NCBI RefSeq assembly: GCF_002890895.1
Contig: NZ_POUL01000006.1
Span: 1-64,000, forward strand
Length of the DNA stretch: 64,000 nucleotides
Source of the DNA: Stutzerimonas stutzeri
Lineage (GTDB): Bacteria; Pseudomonadota; Gammaproteobacteria; Pseudomonadales; Pseudomonadaceae
Reading direction: 5' to 3'
This document shows positions 17,346 through 27,868 of this stretch, piece after piece (within the stretch, counting starts at the first letter, position 1; each line of letters begins with the position of its first letter). Below the pieces are notes generated by a model. It was not told the origin of the DNA. It was given only the letters and a program-made list of their open reading frames with translations, and searched no databases. The position numbers and the translations under genes were made by a program.

Positions 17346-17476
17346 CAAAAGTTTCGCCAGTTGAGGTTCGAGCCGAAGGATAAAAGCCAGCCACTCACTC
17401 CGCCAGCGCTATCAGCTGTTCGCCACCCCTGTCGCAACCGATTGGGTGATAATCCTTCGCAAATCAGGAGGGCCCG

Positions 17477-17800
17477 ATGATTCGATTGTGTGAGACCACA
17501 GACGTGATGGAGGGGCAAAGCAAGGGTTTCGAACGAGAAGGACAGCGCCTGCTGGCGATTCGCAAGGATGGGACGCTATATGTCTACAAGAACCGTTGCC
17601 CACATCGCGGAATCCCGCTGGAGTGGCTGCCAGACCAGTTTCTTGACAGCAGCGGCAGCCTCATCCAATGCGCGACCCACGGCGCGCTGTTTCTTATCGA
17701 TAGCGGCGAGTGCGTCGCTGGCCCCTGCGCTGGACAAGCACTGCAGGCACTGCCGTACGTCGAGCAAAACGGCACCATCTGGTTACAGAACGTGCGCTAG
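17477..17800 (+). CDS. Rieske [2Fe-2S] domain protein
   Basis: 107-aa cytoplasmic protein consisting of a single Rieske domain. Both cluster-binding motifs are intact: CPHRG (about residues 41-45) and CATHGALF (about 65-72), giving the two Cys and two His ligands. It is a likely soluble ferredoxin-type electron carrier or regulator; the partner oxygenase is not nearby. AGGAGG lies 6 nt before the ATG. It precedes dsbD by 71 bp and may be cotranscribed with it, but no functional link is evident. Confidence 0.85.
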   Translation: MIRLCETTDVMEGQSKGFEREGQRLLAIRKDGTLYVYKNRCPHRGIPLEWLPDQFLDSSGSLIQCATHGALFLIDSGECVAGPCAGQALQALPYVEQNGTIWLQNVR

Positions 17801-17871
17801 TGCGACGTTGCGTACGAGCGACGATTGGCCGCGTTGGGTATCATGCGGCCACTGCTTCTCGTGAGATGACC

Positions 17872-19653
17872 ATGCGCCGTTTGCTGAGTCTGCTGATCCT
17901 GTTGTTCGCCCTCCCCGCTGTTGCCGGCCTGTTCGACAGCCGCCCCAGCTCGACGCTTGGGGGGCTGAACAACAGTGCTGACTTCCTGCCGGTACGCGAA
18001 GCGTTTCGCCTGAACCTGGTCGATTCATCGCCGGAACAGGTCAAGCTGCGCTTCGTCGCAGCGGAGGGCTATTACCTCTACCGCCACCAGTTCAAATTCA
18101 GGACCAATACGCCCGGCGTTGTTATCGGCGAAGCGAACCTGCCCGCGGGAGAGCAAAAGACCGACGACTACTTCGGCGAAGTCGAAGTCTATTACGGCGT
18201 ACTCGACGTCGAACTACCAATTCGCAACCCGCAGAACCAGCCCTTTTCCTTACTGGTGACCTATCAAGGCTGTGCAGACAAGGGTTTGTGCTATCCGCCG
18301 GAGACCGAGTCCATCGATATTGGCGGCACGCCGAAGGCCGCATCTGCGGCGACGGATACAAGCATTGCAACTGAGACCACTGCCGGGCTGTCCTGGCGCT
18401 CGCTGGCGTTGTTCTTTCTCGCAGGACTGGGGCTGACGTTCACGCCCTGCGTGTTGCCCATGTTGCCGATCCTTTCCGGTGTCGTTTTGCGCGGGCAGAT
18501 CGGAGGAATGCGCAGCTTTGGTCTGTCGCTCGCGTACGTCCTGCCAATGGCGGCCGGCTTCGCCGTGCTTGGCGCGCTGATGGGCATGTTCGGAGCTGAA
18601 CTGAATCTGCAGGCCCGCTTGCAGTCGCCCTGGATTCTGGTGCCGTTCGCGCTGTTTTTCGTCGCCTTTGCCTTGGCCATGTTCGGACTGTTCGAGTTAC
18701 GTTTGCCGCAAGCGATGGGCCACCGCCTCGAGCGCATTGCTGGCAATGCCAGAGGCGGTTCATTCCTCGGTGCCGCGGTGCTCGGTACGGTTTCCAGTCT
18801 GCTGGTTTCGCCATGCGTGTCGGCACCGCTTGCGGGCGCCTTGCTGTATATCAGCGCCAGTGGCGATGCGCTGGGTGGCGGCCTCAAGCTGTTCGCCCTT
18901 GGCTTAGGAATGGGCACGCCACTGATTCTGTTCGCCATTGGCGGCGGCGCCCTGCTTCCCAAGAGCGGCCCATGGATGGTCACGGTACGCAACGTCTTTG
19001 GTGTGATGCTCTTGGCGGTTGCCGTGTGGATGCTCGAGCGAGTATTGCCAGGCCCGCTAGCGCTGGCGCTGTGGGGCTTGCTGGCTGCCGGCTCGGCACT
19101 GTTCCTAGGCACACTGGAATTTGGTCTCAAGACACCCCGACAGAAACTCGCACAGCTGCTGGGCCTGGTGCTGCTGGTCTATGCCCTGGCGGCCTGGGTC
19201 GGTGCGCTGCAGGGAAACTCCGATCCGCTGCGACCGCTGCCTCGCTCCACCTCAGTTGCCGCCGGTGGCTCCGCCAGCGAAACAGAAGCCTGGCGCACAG
19301 TGACTACCCCGGCTCAACTCGACGCCCAACTCAGCGCGGCGCAGGCAGCAGGCCAACTGCTGATGCTCGATTGGTACGCTGACTGGTGTATCAGCTGCAA
19401 AGTCATCGAGCGCGAAGTGTTCGCCGCTCCAGAGATTGCGCCACGTCTTGCAGACTACCGCCTGGTTCGCTTCGACATTACCGACAGCAACCCGGAGCAG
19501 CGGGCATTGCTCGACCGCTATAAGCTCTTCGGCCCGCCAGCGGTTCTGTTCTTTGATCGCACCGGCAAGGAGCTGACCGACGCAAGGGTCGTCGGCGAAA
19601 TCGATGCCGGTCAGTTCATGGAGCGACTGGACCGCGCCGAAGCCTCTCTGTAG
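17872..19653 (+). CDS. dsbD: Thiol:disulfide interchange protein DsbD
   Basis: Inner-membrane protein that carries electrons from cytoplasmic thioredoxin to periplasmic DsbC/DsbG and cytochrome-maturation proteins. The 593-aa product has a signal peptide, an N-terminal DsbD-alpha domain with CADKGLCYPP, eight TM helices with the redox cysteines in FTPCVLPML and VSPCVSAP, and a C-terminal thioredoxin-like domain with CISC. All six catalytic cysteines are present. ATG at 17872 has GTGAG upstream; ATG at 17866 would add two residues. The much longer open frame overlaps the Rieske gene and is not used. Confidence 0.95.
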   Translation: MRRLLSLLILLFALPAVAGLFDSRPSSTLGGLNNSADFLPVREAFRLNLVDSSPEQVKLRFVAAEGYYLYRHQFKFRTNTPGVVIGEANLPAGEQKTDDYFGEVEVYYGVLDVELPIRNPQNQPFSLLVTYQGCADKGLCYPPETESIDIGGTPKAASAATDTSIATETTAGLSWRSLALFFLAGLGLTFTPCVLPMLPILSGVVLRGQIGGMRSFGLSLAYVLPMAAGFAVLGALMGMFGAELNLQARLQSPWILVPFALFFVAFALAMFGLFELRLPQAMGHRLERIAGNARGGSFLGAAVLGTVSSLLVSPCVSAPLAGALLYISASGDALGGGLKLFALGLGMGTPLILFAIGGGALLPKSGPWMVTVRNVFGVMLLAVAVWMLERVLPGPLALALWGLLAAGSALFLGTLEFGLKTPRQKLAQLLGLVLLVYALAAWVGALQGNSDPLRPLPRSTSVAAGGSASETEAWRTVTTPAQLDAQLSAAQAAGQLLMLDWYADWCISCKVIEREVFAAPEIAPRLADYRLVRFDITDSNPEQRALLDRYKLFGPPAVLFFDRTGKELTDARVVGEIDAGQFMERLDRAEASL

Positions 19654-19805
19654 ACAGTCCCTGCAGCAATCTCCAGCCATAATGTCGGCATTTACGCCGA
19701 TCAAGACATGACTGGACAGTCAGCCCTCGCTTCGTGCATAGTTTTTCCCCTCACCGATGGCCGCTCGCTCAAGCGCCCGTCTGGACAGAACAACAAGGAA
19801 TACTC

Positions 19806-20249
19806 ATGGCGACGTTTCTGGTCCTCCACGGCCCGAATCTGAATATGCTTGGCACCCGTGAACCCGGCGTCTATGGCGCCACGACGCTGGCGCAGATCAA
19901 CCAGGATCTGGAGCAGCGAGCCCGTGATGCCGGCCACCATCTGCTGCATCTACAGTCCAATGCCGAGTACGAGCTGATCGAGCGCATCCATGCCGCACGC
20001 AGCGAAGGCGTGGACTTCATCCTGATCAATCCCGCCGCCTTTACGCACACCAGCGTTGCGCTACGTGACGCGCTGCTGGCGGTGAGCATCCCATTCATCG
20101 AAGTGCACCTGTCAAACGTGCACAAGCGTGAACCTTTCCGCCATCACTCTTATTTCTCGGATGTCGCGGTAGGGGTGATCTGCGGTCTTGGCGCCAGCGG
20201 CTACCGCCTGGCATTGGAGGCCGCCCTGGAACAACTCGCTGCTTCCTGA
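19806..20249 (+). CDS. aroQ: 3-dehydroquinate dehydratase, type II
   Basis: Third step of the shikimate pathway: dehydration of 3-dehydroquinate to 3-dehydroshikimate. The 147-aa type II enzyme has the N-terminal flexible-loop motif [20 protein letters not shown] with the catalytic Arg and Tyr, the [18 protein letters not shown] core and the [11 protein letters not shown] segment with the catalytic His. ATG at 19806 follows AAGGA; the earlier ATG adds 24 residues not seen in the family. It heads the aroQ-accB-accC unit common in gammaproteobacteria. Confidence 0.96.
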   Translation: MATFLVLHGPNLNMLGTREPGVYGATTLAQINQDLEQRARDAGHHLLHLQSNAEYELIERIHAARSEGVDFILINPAAFTHTSVALRDALLAVSIPFIEVHLSNVHKREPFRHHSYFSDVAVGVICGLGASGYRLALEAALEQLAAS

Positions 20250-20328
20250 CAGGACCGCGCGCAACCCGCGACGGCCTCGAAGAAGCGAGCAGCAATGCCC
20301 TTTGAACTTACCTGGGAGTCACTGCTTC

Positions 20329-20784
20329 ATGGATATTCGCAAAGTCAAGAAACTGATCGAGCTGCTGGAAGAGTCTGGTATCGACGAACTGGAAATTCAC
20401 GAAGGCGAAGAGTCCGTTCGCATCAGCCGTCATAGCAAGCAGGTTGCAATGCAGCAGCCTTATTATGCGCAAGCACCAATGCCGGCCCCCGCAGCCGCTC
20501 CGGCCGCCGCACCAGCCGCCGATGCCGCGCCGGCACAACCGAAACTCAATGGCACTGTAGTCCGCTCACCGATGGTCGGCACCTTCTACCGCGCCTCCTC
20601 GCCGGAGTCGGCCAACTTCGTTGAAGTCGGCCAGAGCGTTAAGAAAGGCGACATTCTCTGCATCGTCGAAGCGATGAAGATGATGAACCACATCGAGGCC
20701 GAAACCAGCGGCACCATCGAATCCATCCTGGTGGAGAATGGTCAGCCGGTCGAATACGACCAGCCGCTGTTCACCATCGTTTGA
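20329..20784 (+). CDS. accB: Biotin carboxyl carrier protein of acetyl-CoA carboxylase
   Basis: Carries biotin between the biotin carboxylase and carboxyltransferase half-reactions that make malonyl-CoA for fatty acid synthesis. The 151-aa product has the helical N-terminus ([20 protein letters not shown]), an Ala/Pro-rich flexible linker (about 50-75), and the C-terminal biotinyl domain with the EAMKMMN biotin-attachment Lys and the protruding thumb typical of AccB. It lies 17 bp before accC and is cotranscribed with it. Confidence 0.97.
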   Translation: MDIRKVKKLIELLEESGIDELEIHEGEESVRISRHSKQVAMQQPYYAQAPMPAPAAAPAAAPAADAAPAQPKLNGTVVRSPMVGTFYRASSPESANFVEVGQSVKKGDILCIVEAMKMMNHIEAETSGTIESILVENGQPVEYDQPLFTIV

Positions 20785-20801
20785 ACCGCGGAGAGCCAGC
20801 G

Positions 20802-22151
20802 ATGTTGGAAAAAGTACTAATCGCCAACCGCGGTGAAATCGCCCTGCGGATTTTGCGAGCCTGCAAAGAGCTGGGGATCAAGACCGTCGCGGTTCATTCC
20901 ACCGCCGATAGGGAGCTGATGCACCTGGCCCTGGCCGACGAGTCCGTCTGCATCGGCCCGGCCCTCGCGACCAACTCCTACCTGCACATCCCCTCGATCA
21001 TTGCCGCAGCGGAAGTGACCGGCGCTACCGCCATTCATCCCGGCTATGGCTTTCTGGCCGAAAACGCCGATTTCGCCGAACAAGTGGAAAAATCCGGTTT
21101 TGCCTTTGTCGGCCCGAAAGCCGAAACCATTCGCCTGATGGGCGACAAGGTCTCGGCCAAGGACGCAATGATCAAAGCCGGAGTACCTGTGGTACCGGGC
21201 TCTGACGGACCGCTTCCGGAAGACGAGGCCGAAGCGCTGCGTATCGCTCGTGAAGTGGGCTACCCAGTTATCATCAAGGCCGCTGGTGGCGGTGGCGGCC
21301 GCGGCATGCGTGTCGTTCATCACGAAGAAGACCTCATCAAGTCGGCCAAACTGACACGCACCGAAGCGGGCGCGGCGTTCGGAAACCCGATGGTCTATCT
21401 CGAGAAGTTCCTCGGCAACCCACGCCACGTGGAAGTTCAGGTGCTGTCCGATGGCCAAGGCAACGCCGTACACCTGGGCGATCGCGACTGCTCGCTCCAA
21501 CGTCGTCACCAGAAGGTCCTGGAAGAAGCGCCTGCACCGTACATTGATGAAAAGGCACGTGCCGAAGTACTCAAGCGCTGCACTGACGCCTGCGTAGAGA
21601 TCGGCTATCGGGGCGCCGGTACCTTTGAGTTCCTGTACGAAGATGGGCACTTCTACTTCATCGAGATGAACACCCGCGTTCAGGTAGAGCATCCGGTCAC
21701 CGAGATGGTGACGGGCGTCGACATCGTCAAGGAAATGCTCAGCATTGCAGCCGGCAACAAGCTGTCGATCAAACAGGACGATGTGGTCATTCGCGGCCAT
21801 TCCCTGGAATGCCGGATCAATGCCGAAGATCCTTCGAACTTCCTGCCGAGCCCGGGCAAGGTCAAGCACTTCCACGCGCCTGGCGGCTTTGGCGTACGGG
21901 TCGATTCGCACCTTTACAGCGGCTATTCGGTACCGCCGAATTACGATTCGCTGATAGGCAAGCTGATCACCTACGGCGCCACTCGTGAAGAAGCCATGGC
22001 ACGCATGCGCAATGCCCTGGACGAAATCGTCGTCGACGGCATCAAGACCAACATCCCTCTGCACAGGGATCTGGTGCGCGATGAAGGCTTCTGCAAAGGC
22101 GGCGTGAACATCCATTATCTGGAAAAGAAGCTGGGAATGGACAAGCACTGA
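20802..22151 (+). CDS. accC: Acetyl-CoA carboxylase, biotin carboxylase subunit
   Basis: ATP-dependent carboxylation of AccB-bound biotin. The 449-aa ATP-grasp enzyme has [18 protein letters not shown] at the N-terminus, the glycine-rich nucleotide loop [12 protein letters not shown] (about 159-170), the [14 protein letters not shown] metal/catalytic segment (about 288-301) and the biotin_carb_C domain. Length is as in other bacteria. Start ATG 20802 follows GGAGAG; a 7-codon longer frame overlaps accB. A hairpin follows at 22170-22193. Confidence 0.97.
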   Translation: MLEKVLIANRGEIALRILRACKELGIKTVAVHSTADRELMHLALADESVCIGPALATNSYLHIPSIIAAAEVTGATAIHPGYGFLAENADFAEQVEKSGFAFVGPKAETIRLMGDKVSAKDAMIKAGVPVVPGSDGPLPEDEAEALRIAREVGYPVIIKAAGGGGGRGMRVVHHEEDLIKSAKLTRTEAGAAFGNPMVYLEKFLGNPRHVEVQVLSDGQGNAVHLGDRDCSLQRRHQKVLEEAPAPYIDEKARAEVLKRCTDACVEIGYRGAGTFEFLYEDGHFYFIEMNTRVQVEHPVTEMVTGVDIVKEMLSIAAGNKLSIKQDDVVIRGHSLECRINAEDPSNFLPSPGKVKHFHAPGGFGVRVDSHLYSGYSVPPNYDSLIGKLITYGATREEAMARMRNALDEIVVDGIKTNIPLHRDLVRDEGFCKGGVNIHYLEKKLGMDKH

Positions 22152-22169
22152 TCCAGTGCTGACATCAGC

Positions 22170-22193
22170 AAGGGCTGCCAAACGGCAGCCCTT
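22170..22193 (+). terminator. Terminator-like hairpin after accC
   Basis: Perfect 10-bp stem AAGGGCTGCC/GGCAGCCCTT with AAAC loop, 18 bp past the accC stop, followed by GTCGTTT. The T-tail is imperfect. Confidence 0.8.
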
Positions 22194-22293
22194 GTCGTTT
22201 CTGGCATCGCCAAGATGGAAGCCTCCAACACGCTCCAGTAAGATCCCGACTTTTGCGACCGGCTATTCCGATTGCTCGCTCCGAGAGGCCACA

Positions 22294-23175
22294 ATGCCCT
22301 GGTTACAACTTCGTCTTGCCATTTCCCCAGAACAGGCAGAAGCCCTCGAAGACGCGCTCCTGGGCGTTGGCGCAGTGTCAGTGACGTTCATGGACGCCGA
22401 AGACCAGCCCATATTCGAACCCGACCTCAATACGACGCCACTGTGGTCACATACCCATCTGCTGGCATTGTTTGAAGGCGATGCCGATGAAACTAACCTA
22501 CTGGCCCACCTGCGGTTGCTAACCGGCGGGGAGTTGCCTGAATACCAGCTTGAGCGCATCGAAGACCAGGACTGGGAACGCAGCTGGATGGACAATTTTC
22601 ACCCGATGCGTTTCGGCAGCCGTCTCTGGATAGTACCGAGCTGGCACGCTGCTCCGGAGCCGGATGCAGTGAATCTTTTGCTCGACCCCGGGCTGGCCTT
22701 TGGCACCGGCACTCACCCAACCACGGCGCTTTGCCTGGAGTGGCTTGATGCTCAGCCATTGGAGGGTCTGGATGTACTCGATTTCGGCTGCGGCTCGGGC
22801 ATTCTAGCCATTGCTGCCCTGCTCCTGGGTGCGAAGCAAGCGGTCGGAACTGACATCGACGTGCAGGCCCTTGAAGCATCACGCGACAATGCCGGGCGCA
22901 ACGGCATCGACCCGGCACGCTTCCCGCTGTATCTGCCCGAGCAGCTACCCGAGGGTCAGGCTGACGTGGTGGTCGCCAACATTCTGGCCGGCCCGCTGGT
23001 GGCATTGGCGCCGCGCATTATCGAAAGGGTCAAGCACGGCGGCCGTCTCGCCCTGTCGGGAATATTGGCCGAGCAGGCTGAAGAGGTGCGTGCCGCCTAT
23101 GCCAACCAGTTCGAGCTCGACCCGACGGCGGAAAAAGACGGCTGGGTCCGCATCACCGGTATCCGTCGATTCTGA
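22294..23175 (+). CDS. prmA: Ribosomal protein L11 methyltransferase
   Basis: Trimethylates ribosomal protein L11 using S-adenosylmethionine. The 293-aa product has an N-terminal substrate-recognition domain ([20 protein letters not shown]), the conserved [14 protein letters not shown] segment, SAM motif [14 protein letters not shown] and the post-I acidic GTDID, followed by [10 protein letters not shown]. Length is normal. Start ATG 22294 gives the standard N-terminus; the longer open frame runs back into accC and its terminator. Confidence 0.96.
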   Translation: MPWLQLRLAISPEQAEALEDALLGVGAVSVTFMDAEDQPIFEPDLNTTPLWSHTHLLALFEGDADETNLLAHLRLLTGGELPEYQLERIEDQDWERSWMDNFHPMRFGSRLWIVPSWHAAPEPDAVNLLLDPGLAFGTGTHPTTALCLEWLDAQPLEGLDVLDFGCGSGILAIAALLLGAKQAVGTDIDVQALEASRDNAGRNGIDPARFPLYLPEQLPEGQADVVVANILAGPLVALAPRIIERVKHGGRLALSGILAEQAEEVRAAYANQFELDPTAEKDGWVRITGIRRF

Positions 23176-23271
23176 GCATTGCCTTAGACGCAGCAATCAA
23201 CTCGGCCGTCCGCCACTGCTGCTTCCAGGCGAGCATGCGCTAGACTACGGCCATTTAAGCCGGACCAACGC

Positions 23272-24564
23272 ATGACCAGCTTCGTCACCCAATGCCCCCA
23301 TTGCCAGACCAGCTTCCGCGTCAGCCGCACCCAGCTCGGCGCAGCCCAGGGTGTGGTGCGGTGCGGCGCCTGCATGGAGCTTTTCAATGCCGCCCGCCAC
23401 CTGCAGGACGCAGACACAGCTGGCAGCAGGGAAGCGACCACGGACGCCACCGCCCTAGCTCCTGTCAGCGGAGCATCGAGCGGGCGTGCAGCGCAGGGCA
23501 AACCTGCGGGTCAAGACGACACTTTCTGGATCCACGACGATCTGGACCTGGATAGCCTGGACCTCGATGAGGAGCTGGCGAAGCTTGAGCGACAGGAGCT
23601 GGAGCTTTCCCGCGAGTTTCTGGAACTGGAGCCGCAACCCGGCGAGCAACAACTCCACCCGCACGCCGATCATTCGACTGATGATGACGAAGCGTGGGCC
23701 GAGCAACTGCTGAGTGAGGACTCAGAGCCTCAGGAGCGCAACGAGCCGCCACAAGCGCAACCAGAACCTATTGCCGAACACCCTCGTGACACCGCAGAGA
23801 TTCGCTTTACTCCGGTGAGTGCCAAACATCCCGCCCCGCCCAGCCCGCTCGGGGCGCCTGGTGATCCAGTGATCGGGCAGCTCAACGCTACTGAACGCGC
23901 CGAACCGGTAGTCAATCTGACTACTGACGCTGACGGCGACGATGGGCAAACAACGCTGGCAGCGCGAGACAGGATCGGTACCGAGCGAGAATCGCCGCGC
24001 CCGACACGCCAAGACCGCGAGGAGCGTTTGTTCGACCTGGACGATGAACCCTTGCAGCTTGCTTGGCAGGCGCGCCGGCGCCCCTGGGGCCGCTGGCTGG
24101 GCTGGGGCTTGTTGAATCTGATAGCGCTGCTGGGATTGGCGACCCAGTATGTGATCTATAACTTTGACGAGCTGGCACGACAGGACGAGTACCGCCCTTG
24201 GCTGGAGAAAATCTGCCCTGCGCTGGACTGCAAACTACCGCCCCGAGTCGATATCAGCCAGATCAAGAGTAGCAATCTCGTAGTGCGCAGCCACCCGGAT
24301 TTCGCTGGAGCACTGGTGGTCGATGCAATCATCTACAACCGTGCGTCATTTGCCCAACCTTTCCCGCTGCTGGAAGTGCGCTTCGATGACATTCGGGGCA
24401 ACACGCTGGCGCGACGAACCTTCAAGCCGGGCGAATACCTCTCCGGAGAGCTCGCGGGACAACGGGAAATGCCCTCGCAGGTTCCTATCCACATTGCGCT
24501 GGACATCTTGGATCCTGGCACAGAGGCGGTGAATTACAGCCTCGCCTTTCGCTCTCCTGACTGA
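23272..24564 (+). CDS. DUF3426 zinc-ribbon membrane protein
   Basis: 430-aa protein of unknown function. The N-terminus is a MJ0042-type zinc ribbon (QCPHCQTSFRV...VVRCGACMELFNA, four Cys). A long acidic, Gln/Glu/Pro-rich low-complexity region follows (about 55-255), then one TM helix (about 270-295) and a C-terminal DUF3426 domain (about 300-430) in the periplasm. It lies between prmA and dusB-fis, the usual place for this family in Pseudomonas. The layout suggests a zinc- or redox-sensing cytoplasmic head coupled to a periplasmic domain, which is inference. Confidence 0.85.
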   Translation: MTSFVTQCPHCQTSFRVSRTQLGAAQGVVRCGACMELFNAARHLQDADTAGSREATTDATALAPVSGASSGRAAQGKPAGQDDTFWIHDDLDLDSLDLDEELAKLERQELELSREFLELEPQPGEQQLHPHADHSTDDDEAWAEQLLSEDSEPQERNEPPQAQPEPIAEHPRDTAEIRFTPVSAKHPAPPSPLGAPGDPVIGQLNATERAEPVVNLTTDADGDDGQTTLAARDRIGTERESPRPTRQDREERLFDLDDEPLQLAWQARRRPWGRWLGWGLLNLIALLGLATQYVIYNFDELARQDEYRPWLEKICPALDCKLPPRVDISQIKSSNLVVRSHPDFAGALVVDAIIYNRASFAQPFPLLEVRFDDIRGNTLARRTFKPGEYLSGELAGQREMPSQVPIHIALDILDPGTEAVNYSLAFRSPD

Positions 24565-24646
24565 CGCCCACTGTGCCCGAGACGACGGGCGGCGCTTACC
24601 GCGCGCCGTTTCAGTGCGCCATGCTACCGCTCGCTATAAGTCCGGA

Positions 24647-24672
24647 GCTGTTCAGATTTTGTTCAGAACAGC
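24647..24672. repeat. Inverted repeat upstream of dusB-fis
   Basis: GCTGTTC (24647-24653) and GAACAGC (24666-24672) form 7-bp perfect arms around 12 nt, directly upstream of the candidate -35 of the dusB promoter. It is placed where an operator or a terminator of the preceding gene could lie. Confidence 0.6.
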
Positions 24673-24673
24673 C

Positions 24674-24702
24674 TTTAACCCGTCATCCGTAGCGGGTATT
24701 AT
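24674..24702 (+). promoter_or_regulatory. Candidate dusB-fis promoter
   Basis: TTTAAC (24674-24679), a 17-bp spacer and TATTAT (24697-24702), followed by GCACACCC. It lies 60 bp before dusB, the only space available for an operon promoter. The -35 matches poorly. Confidence 0.5.
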
Positions 24703-24762
24703 GCACACCCTTTTTTGCTGTCCCGATCTACCTAACAAGCAGGCTCCAGGCAGGGAATCTTC

Positions 24763-25776
24763 ATGTCAGCGGTACGCATCGGCCCCTACATCCTTCCGAA
24801 TCGATTGATCCTCGCGCCCATGGCCGGCGTGACCGATCAGCCGTTCCGCCAGTTATGCCGACGTCTGGGCGCCGGCATGGTGGTGTCGGAAATGGTGACC
24901 AGCGATGTGCGCCTGTGGAACAGCCGCAAGTCGCGCCTGCGCTTGCTGCATGAGGGGGACCCGGAGCCACGCTCGGTGCAGATCGCTGGGGGCGATCCAC
25001 AGATGCTGGCCGAAGCGGCCGCTCGAAATGTCGAACTGGGCGCGCAGATTATTGATATCAACATGGGCTGCCCAGCCAAGAAGGTGTGCAACAAGGCTGC
25101 CGGCTCCGCACTGATGAAGGATGAAAAACTGGTATCGGAGATACTTGAGGCGGTGGTCGGAGCAGTTGATGTGCCGGTCACGCTGAAGATCCGAACCGGC
25201 TGGGACAGGCAGAACAAGAACGGGCTCTCCATAGCGAGAATTGCTGAAGAGTCCGGAATCGCTGCACTGGCCGTACATGGTCGCACGCGTGCCGACCTCT
25301 ACACCGGTAATGCGGAATACGAGACCGTTGCAGCGATCAAGCAGGCCGTCGCAATACCCGTGTTTGCCAATGGGGACATCGACACGCCAGAAAAGGCCCG
25401 CCTGGTACTCGACAAGACCGGTGCGGACGGATTGCTCATTGGCCGTGCGGCCCAGGGTAAGCCGTGGATATTTCGCGAGATCAACCACTACCTCGCGACA
25501 GGCGAGTTAATGGCGCCGCCGACGCTGGTTGAGGTCGAAGACATTCTGCTGCAGCACCTTGAGGCGCTGCATGTGTTCTACGGCGATGTGATGGGCGTAC
25601 GTATCGCCCGCAAGCACGTCAGCTGGTATCTGGCAACACTGCCCGGCGCGCAGGAGTACCGCGGTCGGTTCAATGGTTTGGAAGACAGGGATGCGCAATG
25701 CGCCAGCGTTCGGAGGTTTTTCGCCGAGCGCCGTACAAGCCCTGATTCGGGGGAAGGAAAAGGGGTGGCTGCATGA
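24763..25776 (+). CDS. dusB: tRNA-dihydrouridine synthase B
   Basis: FMN- and NADPH-dependent enzyme reducing uridines (position 17 in E. coli) in the tRNA D-loop. The 337-aa product has the TIM-barrel start [22 protein letters not shown], the catalytic Cys in [17 protein letters not shown], the FMN-binding KIRTGWD and HGRTRADLY segments, and [17 protein letters not shown] precedes the ATG. Its stop overlaps the fis start as ATGA, so dusB sits upstream of fis in one operon as in enterobacteria. Confidence 0.96.
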   Translation: MSAVRIGPYILPNRLILAPMAGVTDQPFRQLCRRLGAGMVVSEMVTSDVRLWNSRKSRLRLLHEGDPEPRSVQIAGGDPQMLAEAAARNVELGAQIIDINMGCPAKKVCNKAAGSALMKDEKLVSEILEAVVGAVDVPVTLKIRTGWDRQNKNGLSIARIAEESGIAALAVHGRTRADLYTGNAEYETVAAIKQAVAIPVFANGDIDTPEKARLVLDKTGADGLLIGRAAQGKPWIFREINHYLATGELMAPPTLVEVEDILLQHLEALHVFYGDVMGVRIARKHVSWYLATLPGAQEYRGRFNGLEDRDAQCASVRRFFAERRTSPDSGEGKGVAA

Positions 25777-26093
25777 CGCTGTTGAACGAAACCTTGTTAA
25801 CTGGAACAACATCCGTGAGCGACAATGTGAACCTCAAGCAACACCTCAACACGCCCAGCGAAGCAGGCCAGACCTTGCGAGGCAGTGTAGAAAAGGCGTT
25901 GCATAATTATTTCGCCCACCTGGAAGGCGCGGACGTTACCGACGTTTACAACCTGGTGCTCTCTGAAGTGGAGGCACCGCTGTTGGAAACCGTGATGAAT
26001 TACGTCAAAGGCAACCAGACCAAGGCCTCGGAGCTGTTGGGCCTGAACCGCGGCACCCTCCGCAAGAAACTCAAGCAGTACGACCTTCTCTGA
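25773..26093 (+). CDS. fis: DNA-binding protein Fis
   Basis: Nucleoid protein that bends DNA and activates rRNA and other promoters during fast growth. The 106-aa product has the N-terminal region with acidic/Val residues, helices A-B and the C-terminal helix-turn-helix [27 protein letters not shown], nearly identical to the enterobacterial sequence. ATG overlaps the dusB stop by 4 nt. The N-terminal extension makes it slightly longer than the 98-aa E. coli protein. The rRNA-type promoters at the left edge of the window are plausible targets, by family knowledge only. Confidence 0.97.
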   Translation: MTLLNETLLTGTTSVSDNVNLKQHLNTPSEAGQTLRGSVEKALHNYFAHLEGADVTDVYNLVLSEVEAPLLETVMNYVKGNQTKASELLGLNRGTLRKKLKQYDLL

Positions 26094-26175
26094 TCAGCGG
26101 CGCGCTCCGATGGAACGGTGCATGCCGGTTCCCAAGGAGTTGCCGCTCGCAGCCTGTAGCTCCTAGGAAATGTCT

Positions 26176-27780
26176 ATGACCGACCAAAGCACCCGCCTTC
26201 CCGTCCGCCGCGCGCTGATCAGCGTGTCCGACAAAACCGGCGTCATTGAATTCGCACGCGAACTCGTTGCCCTGGGCGTCGAAATTCTCTCGACCGGCGG
26301 CACCTTCAAGCTGCTGCGCGAAAACAAAATCGCCGCGGTCGAAGTGGCCGACTACACCGGTTTCCCAGAAATGATGGACGGCCGGGTCAAGACGCTTCAC
26401 CCAAAGATCCATGGCGGCATTCTCGGTCGGCGTGATCTGGACGGCGAAGTCATGACCGAGCATGGCATCAATCCGATCGACCTGGTTGCGGTCAACCTGT
26501 ATCCGTTCGCTGCCACCGTCGCCAAGCCTGGCTGCACGTTGCCGGATGCTATCGAAAATATCGACATCGGCGGCCCGACCATGGTCCGCAGCGCGGCGAA
26601 GAACCACAAGGACGTCGCCATCGTTGTCAACGCCGATGACTACACCAGCGTTATCGAAAACTTGAAGGCCGGCGGCCTGACGTATGCGCAACGCTTCGAT
26701 CTGGCGCTTAAAGCCTTCGAGCACACGGCCTCCTATGACGGCATGATCGCTAACTACCTGGGCACGGTTGATCAGAGCGCCGAGACACTTTCCACCGAAG
26801 GCCGCAGCCTGTTGCCGCGCACCTTCACCACCCAGTTCGTCAAGGCGCAGGACATGCGCTACGGCGAGAACCCGCACCAGATTGCGGCGTTCTACGTGGA
26901 AACCGCCGACGAAGCCTGCGTTGCTACCGCGCGCCAACTGCAGGGCAAGGAATTGTCCTTCAACAATGTCGCCGATACCGACGCTGCTCTCGAATGCGTA
27001 AAAAGCTTCGTCAAGCCAGCCTGTGTCATCGTCAAGCACGCCAATCCGTGCGGCGTCGCCGTGGTCCCGGATGCCGAGGGCGGCATCCGCCAGGCTTACG
27101 AGCTGGCCTACGCCACAGACAGCGAGTCCGCGTTCGGCGGCATCATTGCCTTCAACCGCGAACTGGACGGGGAGACGGCGAAAGCCATCGTTGATCGCCA
27201 GTTCGTCGAGGTCATCATTGCGCCAAGCATTTCGGCACAAGCGCGTGAGGTAGTCGCAAGCAAAGCCAACGTACGCTTGCTCGAATGCGGCCAGTGGCCA
27301 GCCGAGCGTGCGCCGGGCTGGGACTTCAAGCGCGTCAACGGCGGGCTTCTGGTTCAGAGCCGCGATATTGGCATGATCAGCGAAGCCGACCTCAAGGTCG
27401 TCACCCAGCGCGCCCCGTCTGAACAGGAAATCCACGACCTGATCTTCGCGTGGAAGGTGGCCAAGTTCGTCAAGTCCAACGCCATCGTCTACGCCAAGAA
27501 CCGGCAGACCGTCGGGGTCGGCGCCGGCCAGATGAGCCGGGTCAACTCCGCGCGTATTGCGGCGATCAAAGCCGAGCATGCCGGCTTGCCAGTGCCCGGC
27601 GCAGTGATGGCCAGCGATGCGTTCTTCCCGTTCCGAGACGGCATCGATAATGCCGCCAAAGCCGGCATCACTGCAGTCATTCAACCTGGCGGGTCCATGC
27701 GCGACGCCGAAGTGATTGCCGCAGCAGATGAAGCCGGCATCGCCATGGTGTTCACAGGCATGCGCCATTTCAGGCATTAA
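26176..27780 (+). CDS. purH: Bifunctional AICAR transformylase/IMP cyclohydrolase
   Basis: Last two steps of de novo IMP synthesis. The 534-aa product has the N-terminal MGS-like IMP cyclohydrolase domain ([38 protein letters not shown]) and the C-terminal formyltransferase domain ([30 protein letters not shown]). ATG at 26176 follows AGGA by 8 nt; the ATG two codons earlier is too close to it. It precedes purD, another step of the same pathway, with an inverted repeat between them. Confidence 0.97.
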   Translation: MTDQSTRLPVRRALISVSDKTGVIEFARELVALGVEILSTGGTFKLLRENKIAAVEVADYTGFPEMMDGRVKTLHPKIHGGILGRRDLDGEVMTEHGINPIDLVAVNLYPFAATVAKPGCTLPDAIENIDIGGPTMVRSAAKNHKDVAIVVNADDYTSVIENLKAGGLTYAQRFDLALKAFEHTASYDGMIANYLGTVDQSAETLSTEGRSLLPRTFTTQFVKAQDMRYGENPHQIAAFYVETADEACVATARQLQGKELSFNNVADTDAALECVKSFVKPACVIVKHANPCGVAVVPDAEGGIRQAYELAYATDSESAFGGIIAFNRELDGETAKAIVDRQFVEVIIAPSISAQAREVVASKANVRLLECGQWPAERAPGWDFKRVNGGLLVQSRDIGMISEADLKVVTQRAPSEQEIHDLIFAWKVAKFVKSNAIVYAKNRQTVGVGAGQMSRVNSARIAAIKAEHAGLPVPGAVMASDAFFPFRDGIDNAAKAGITAVIQPGGSMRDAEVIAAADEAGIAMVFTGMRHFRH

Positions 27781-27794
27781 AAGCTCGAAGGTGA

Positions 27795-27848
27795 AGCTGG
27801 AAGACTGAAGCCCTGCTGCTTCCGACTTTCAGCTTTCGGCTTCCAGCT
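27795..27848. repeat. Inverted repeat between purH and purD
   Basis: AGCTGGAAG (27795-27803) and CTTCCAGCT (27840-27848) are perfect 9-bp arms. The intervening 36 nt is made of related GAAGC/CTTTC-like words, so the whole resembles a small intergenic palindromic repeat. It could fold in the purH-purD transcript. Confidence 0.7.
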
Positions 27849-27868
27849 CTCAGACGAGAGAATCGAGT

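Noticed and set aside
20817-22181. 454-aa ORF antisense to accC
   Set aside because: A shadow of the conserved accC reading frame.
26071-27777. 568-aa ORF antisense to purH
   Set aside because: It mirrors the whole purH gene, whose protein is clearly conserved; long antisense frames are common in GC-rich genomes.
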